A stretch of 22,767 nucleotides of DNA from an uncultured Collinsella sp. (GTDB taxonomy: Bacteria; Actinomycetota; Coriobacteriia; Coriobacteriales; Coriobacteriaceae): NCBI GenBank assembly GCA_900542275.1, contig UQMW01000038.1, positions 1 to 22,767 of the forward strand. Reading direction: 5' to 3'. Position numbers and translations under genes: made by a program. Within the stretch, counting starts at the first letter, position 1. Each line of letters begins with the position of its first letter. Positions 22,718 to 22,767 of the stretch are shown here, in pieces. A model generated the notes under the pieces. It made no database searches, was not told the origin of the DNA, and saw nothing but the letters and a program-made list of their open reading frames with translations.

Positions 22718-22730
22718 GATTCTCATTTTC
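22718..22730 (-). promoter_or_regulatory. Weak Fur-box-like motif
   Basis: On the minus strand GAAAATGAGAATC gives two adjacent hexamers, each 5 of 6 matched to the Fur unit GATAAT. The third unit is not matched, so this may be chance in AT-rich sequence. Confidence 0.2.
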
Positions 22731-22753
22731 ATTGCAACAGCCTCAGGACTCAG

Positions 22754-22767
22754 CGCAACGCGTTGCG
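22754..22767. promoter_or_regulatory. 14-bp perfect palindrome at the window edge
   Basis: CGCAACGCGTTGCG is its own reverse complement, and the symmetry might extend past the window. With a central CG it resembles a LacI-family operator, but nothing else identifies it. Confidence 0.3.

Larger units (their letters stand above)
22542..22767. other. Right-edge region without a supported gene
   Basis: No coding region stands out. There is an AT-rich block (TATATATAGG near 22691-22700), a T-rich Fur-like motif (22718-22730) and a palindrome at the edge (22754-22767). It may be the upstream region of a gene starting beyond the window. A frame open from 22718 on encodes a hydrophobic stretch (LILIFIATASGLSATR) but has no supported start. 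Confidence 0.5.

Noticed and set aside
22651..22719. A 22-residue open frame starting ATG 22651 after a G-rich tract
   Set aside because: The G-tract is only 3 nt from the ATG, the peptide resembles nothing known, and such a short frame is expected by chance.

Overview
The window looks like chromosome of a high-GC, low-complexity-regulation anaerobe of the Actinobacteria class Coriobacteriia, most likely Collinsella or a close relative. This is inference from protein-level resemblance (AdhE, EF-Ts, the S2P protease), from C-ending codon bias in highly expressed genes, and from gene order. No database search was possible. No rRNA, tRNA or CRISPR array was found.

Layout, left to right. (1) Positions 1-1600: the last codons of an unidentified gene, then rplS (L19) with its own promoter and hairpin leader, a terminator, and rnhB (RNase HII). 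(2) 1693-6902: a tight operon yraN-comM-dprA-trmFO-xerC, covering DNA uptake/recombination, tRNA T-loop methylation and chromosome dimer resolution. (3) 6952-8823: rpsB-tsf (S2 and EF-Ts) with promoter, leader and terminator. (4) 8884-17250: a compact operon pyrH-frr-uppS-cdsA-dxr-rseP-ispG-proS, with gaps of 0-25 nt. It joins UMP kinase and ribosome recycling to undecaprenyl and phospholipid precursor synthesis, two MEP isoprenoid steps on either side of an intramembrane protease, and prolyl-tRNA synthetase. (5) 17282-20928: convergent minus-strand genes, namely adhE (bifunctional fermentative dehydrogenase) followed by an APH-fold small-molecule kinase. (6) 21080-22188: a REP-associated tyrosine transposase (RAYT, Y1/HUH type) flanked by imperfect inverted REP-like repeats, with a third repeat and a duplicated scrap of the transposase gene. 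(7) 22191-22767: rpmB (zinc-ribbon L28) on the minus strand with terminator and promoter, then an apparently gene-free edge with a weak Fur-like motif and a 14-bp palindrome.

Regions 1-4 closely follow the gene order known from Bacillus subtilis (rplS...rnhB...dprA-topA-trmFO-xerC...rpsB-tsf-pyrH-frr-uppS-cdsA-dxr-rasP-proS), but topA, hslVU and codY are absent here. Most of the window is housekeeping, and I do not see a clear new defence or biosynthetic system. The points most worth a second look are: xerC apparently starting at an AUA codon; a winged-helix-like insertion in the S2P protease; the repeat architecture around the RAYT gene; paired TGAAACGTTTCA-type operators upstream of adhE; and the leader hairpins of the ribosomal protein genes.
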